A DNA stretch of 5,546 bases from an uncultured Sutterella sp. (GTDB lineage Bacteria; Pseudomonadota; Gammaproteobacteria; Burkholderiales; Burkholderiaceae_F): the NCBI GenBank assembly GCA_902493085.1, contig CABUOH010000100.1, positions 1-5,546 on the forward strand, given 5' to 3'. The notes under the pieces were generated by a model, which saw only the letters and a program-made list of their open reading frames with translations, did not search any database and was not told where the DNA came from. A program made the translations under genes and the position numbers. Of the stretch, positions 4,083 through 5,546 are shown piece after piece. How positions within the stretch are numbered: the first letter of the stretch is position 1; each line of letters begins with the position of its first letter.

Positions 4083-5546
4083 GTGAAAATCAAAACCGCG
4101 ACCGCTGCCGTCTCCGCAGCGCTTCTTTCCCTCTTTGCCGCCGGCCAGGCCTGCGCCGCTCAGATCTACCCGGTTGACCAGGCGCGCTTCATGACGAACG
4201 CCCGTTTTGACTTCAAGATCGAACTTGACAAGACCTTCTCCCGCAGCGACGTCACCGTTCAGATCAACGGCGCCGACTACACCAAGACACTCTCGGGCAA
4301 GGAAGTCTGGGTGGAGAAGGAAGACAACGTGCACGGTTCGGCCCTCGTCATGCGCGACGTGGAAATCCGGAATCCTGGCCGCTACGAAGTGCTCGTCAAG
4401 AGTCCCGAAGGCGAAATGCGAGCGAGCTGGGACATCTACACGACGCCCGACAAGCCGGTCGCCAAAAACGTCATCATTCTTCTGGCCGACGGTCTCTCCG
4501 TCGGTCACCGCACGGCCGCCCGCATTCTTTCGAAGGGCGTGACGAACGGCATGTACAACGCGCCGCTCGCCATGGACGACATGCCGCACATGGCCCTGCT
4601 CGGCACGAGCTCCGTCGACACGATCGCGGCCGACAGCGCCAACACCGCCTCCGCATACATGACCGGCCACAAGTCCAGCGTCAACGCCCTCGGCGTCTAT
4701 GCCGACCGTACGAAGGCCAGCCAGGACGACCCCAAACAGGAAACGATCGCGGAACTCCTTCGCCGCAAGACCAACAAGGCCATCGGCGTCGTGAGCGACG
4801 CTGAAATCGAAGACGCCACGCCCGCCTCCGTCGTCTCCCACACCCGCCGCCGCGCCGACAAGGCCGACATCGTCGGCATGTTCTACAACGTCAAGCCGGA
4901 AGTCATCCTCGGCGGCGGCTCCGCCTACTTCCTTCCGAAGGAAACGGCCGGCTCCAAGCGCAAGGACAGCATCAACTACATCCAAAAGTTCGGCGACGCC
5001 GGCTACAAGCTCGTTACGGACCGCACGGAAATGCTCAACGCCGTCTCCGGCCAGACGCCCGACCGTCTTCTCGGCCTCTTCCACACCGGCAACATGGACG
5101 GCTGGATCGACCGCCATCAGTGGAAGGGCAACACCGTCAAGAAATTCCCCAATCAGCCTGATCTAACCGACTCCTTCGACGCCGCCGTCAAGGTGCTTGA
5201 AAAGAACAAGGACGGCTTCTTCCTGATGCTCGAGGCAGGCCTCGTGGACAAGTATTCCCATCCGCTCGACTGGACCCGCTCCGTAGGCGACACGATCGCC
5301 TTCGACAAGGTGGTTGAACGCGCCAAGGCCTACTGCGCCCAGAATCCCGACACGCTGCTCATCGTCACGGGCGACCATACGCACTCGATCTCGGTCGCGG
5401 GCACGGTTGACGACAACAAGCCCGGCAAGGACATGCGCGACAAGGTCGGCGTTTATGCCGACGCCGGCTACCCGAACTACGAGGACAAGGACAAGGACGG
5501 CTTCCCCGACACCTTCCAGCCCTCCAAGCGTCTTGCCGTCTTCTTC
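4083..5546 (+). CDS. phoA: secreted alkaline phosphatase, PhoA type, C-terminus beyond window
   Basis: A phosphomonoesterase exported to the periplasm, releasing inorganic phosphate with two zinc ions and one magnesium. It starts at GTG; 488 codons are visible with no stop. Residues 1-26 are a Sec signal peptide (MKIKTATA, a hydrophobic core, cleavage around ACAA/Q). Residues 28-125 form an extra beta-rich region absent from E. coli PhoA (motif VTVQINGADY). The catalytic domain begins at KNVIILLADG (Asp136, like Asp51 of E. coli PhoA). Ser185 in ADSANTASAY is the expected phosphorylated serine (Ser102). EIEDATPA (Asp244, Thr246) matches Asp153/Thr155, Arg257 probably Arg166, and VILGGGSAYF is conserved. 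Glu384, Asp389 and His393 (EAGLVDKYSH) match Glu322, Asp327 and His331; Asp431 and His432 (TGDHTH) match Asp369 and His370. The His412 equivalent lies outside the window. The symbol denotes the family, not strict orthology. Confidence 0.93.
   Translation, partial: MKIKTATAAVSAALLSLFAAGQACAAQIYPVDQARFMTNARFDFKIELDKTFSRSDVTVQINGADYTKTLSGKEVWVEKEDNVHGSALVMRDVEIRNPGRYEVLVKSPEGEMRASWDIYTTPDKPVAKNVIILLADGLSVGHRTAARILSKGVTNGMYNAPLAMDDMPHMALLGTSSVDTIAADSANTASAYMTGHKSSVNALGVYADRTKASQDDPKQETIAELLRRKTNKAIGVVSDAEIEDATPASVVSHTRRRADKADIVGMFYNVKPEVILGGGSAYFLPKETAGSKRKDSINYIQKFGDAGYKLVTDRTEMLNAVSGQTPDRLLGLFHTGNMDGWIDRHQWKGNTVKKFPNQPDLTDSFDAAVKVLEKNKDGFFLMLEAGLVDKYSHPLDWTRSVGDTIAFDKVVERAKAYCAQNPDTLLIVTGDHTHSISVAGTVDDNKPGKDMRDKVGVYADAGYPNYEDKDKDGFPDTFQPSKRLAVFF

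Noticed and set aside
4008..5117. A 369-codon open frame on the minus strand
   Set aside because: It is antisense to the alkaline phosphatase, whose catalytic motifs are unmistakable. The Val/Asp/Gly/His-rich protein is the usual mirror of GC-rich coding sequence.

Overview
The window is about 58% GC and looks like a chromosomal piece of a Gram-negative proteobacterium. The best guess is a gut betaproteobacterium of the Burkholderiales (Sutterella/Parasutterella-like). This rests on recalled similarity of the CstA, DUF1178 and alkaline phosphatase proteins and on the GGAGA/AAGGA ribosome binding sites; no search was run. I see no phage genes, transposase, CRISPR array, toxin-antitoxin pair or recognisable defence cassette. 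I did not find a convincing undescribed system.

Left part, minus strand, transcribed right to left: a DUF1178 small zinc-ribbon-like protein (2540-2992), an unrecognised 188-residue protein (1871-2437), and a CstA-family carbon starvation/peptide-pyruvate transporter (1672 down past the left edge). The CstA reading frame is broken once, near 1347-1351, by what looks like a clean loss of about 28 bases after Asp107. Everything on both sides reads as good CstA sequence, so this is either a recent pseudogene or a sequence/assembly error. A strong intrinsic terminator with two mutually exclusive pairings (1734-1789) lies between the 188-residue gene and cstA, only 61 bases before the cstA start codon. 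A promoter-like element lies upstream of it, so it could be an ordinary terminator or a leader attenuator.

Middle, plus strand: two identical 91-base tRNA-Ser(GGA) genes (3100-3190 and 3345-3435), each followed by its own intrinsic terminator. The second has a good sigma70-type promoter and a long hairpin in its leader. The AT-rich region 3030-3070 separates the minus-strand block from the plus-strand block.

Right part, plus strand: a 106-residue DUF4236 protein with a C-terminal membrane helix (3609-3929), then a secreted PhoA-type alkaline phosphatase (4083 to the right edge, incomplete) with an extra N-terminal beta-rich region of about 100 residues. The two are separated by 153 bases that contain a promoter candidate and two hairpins, so they need not be one operon. 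The genes do not form an obvious pathway. CstA (nutrient uptake) and the periplasmic phosphatase (phosphate release) are both scavenging functions, but nothing here shows that they are linked.
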